Source: Pseudobdellovibrionaceae bacterium (GTDB lineage Bacteria; Bdellovibrionota_B; Oligoflexia; Oligoflexales; Bog-1112). Taken from it: DNA of 53,867 nt. The position numbers were made by a program, and so were the translations under genes. The stretch is from contig PASJ01000023.1 in NCBI GenBank assembly GCA_002711925.1, positions 1 to 53,867 of the forward strand. The letters run 5' to 3'. The notes below the pieces were generated by a model. It saw only the letters and a list, made by a program, of their open reading frames with translations. It did no database searches and was not told the DNA's origin. Position 1 is the stretch's first letter, and every line of letters begins with the position of its first letter. Positions 53,688 through 53,867 of the stretch are shown piece by piece.

Positions 53688-53867
53688 ATTCTTAGAAGAG
53701 TATGTCAAAAAAGAACAAAAACGCCGCGGATAACGAAGTCAAAAGATTTTAAACGGGTTCTATCTGGGGAGAGTAAGGTTGTTTGTCGCGAGTTTGTTCT
53801 CTTTGGAACACAACAAAGGCTAGGTTCAAACAAGATGCGTGTAGGTATTATAACTTCAAAAAAAGTA
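53688..53867 (+). CDS. rnpA: Ribonuclease P protein component, 5' part, no canonical start codon
   Basis: Protein subunit of RNase P, truncated by the window edge. The frame reads ITKSKDFKRVLSGESKVV, CREFVLFGTQQRLG, MRVGIITSKKV, clearly RnpA. This frame contains no ATG, GTG or TTG between its upstream stop (53631) and the conserved core. A strong AAGGAG (53676-53681) is 6 nt before an ATT at 53688, so ATT may be the start. Alternatively the ATG at 53702 is used; that frame stops after 16 codons and would reach RnpA only if one A of the A6 run (53707-53712) were removed. Position after rpmH confirms identity. Confidence 0.8.
   Translation, partial: MLRRVCQKRTKTPRITKSKDFKRVLSGESKVVCREFVLFGTQQRLGSNKMRVGIITSKKV

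Overview
This is a low-GC, gene-dense bacterial chromosome segment with Gram-negative-type genes: plsB, slt, lipoprotein signals, lipB, an FtsB/DivIC-type division protein and a small SRP RNA next to dnaX. No CRISPR array, insertion sequence, prophage, tRNA or rRNA was recognised. The mix of an MglA-like GTPase, folE2, a DUF4360 protein, solitary ctaB, acyl-CoA dehydrogenase/hydroxyacyl-CoA dehydrogenase and many long lineage-specific lipoproteins suggests a Bdellovibrionota/Oligoflexia-type organism (Silvanigrellales or Bacteriovoracales are my guesses). That placement is inference, not a search result. Many starts are TTG or GTG, supported by Shine-Dalgarno spacing.

Layout. 1-5.1 kb: a DAO-family FAD oxidoreductase (cut by the window edge) and a PutP-like Na+/solute symporter, then a second FAD oxidoreductase and a secreted DUF4360 protein. 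5.6-11.6 kb: one giant acidic, cysteine-punctuated lipoprotein of 2005 aa. 11.7-14.6 kb: a GHMP sugar kinase, a pseudo-receiver protein coupled to a 92-aa protein, and a degenerate NtrC-type regulator. 14.8-18.5 kb: trxA-rnhB facing queG-aroE and a membrane protein. 18.6-28.1 kb: a long co-directional run, ribF-ppk-ppx-holA-secreted propeller-like protein-slt. 28.1-30.6 kb: a terminator, a 12-bp inverted repeat, a 47-aa membrane protein, ctaB, a NifU-type Fe-S scaffold, then about 700 bp without a convincing protein gene that holds a strongly structured RNA candidate. 30.6-35.9 kb: Rieske protein, BolA, a Kazal-domain lipoprotein, a frameshifted CcmI/CycH C-terminal-like protein, dtd, a YciO/TsaC-type protein, lipB. 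36.2-38.2 kb: C-terminal processing protease plus TPR lipoprotein. 38.7-48 kb: plsB-rsgA-acyl-CoA dehydrogenase-lipoprotein, folE2, MBL hydrolase, mutY, a histone-H1-like protein. 48.1-53.9 kb: hydroxyacyl-CoA dehydrogenase, MglA-like GTPase, dnaX, SRP RNA, ftsB-like gene, alr, rpmH and the beginning of rnpA.

Functional links: ppk and ppx make and degrade polyphosphate from adjacent genes, next to holA; holA and dnaX both encode replicative clamp-loader subunits. The NifU, BolA and Rieske genes form a loose Fe-S neighbourhood. The most unusual items are the giant lipoprotein, the Kazal lipoprotein, the three-way-junction RNA candidate, the A8 frameshift in the CcmI-like gene, the absence of a canonical start codon for rnpA, and the degenerate two-component-like cluster at 12.8-14.6 kb.
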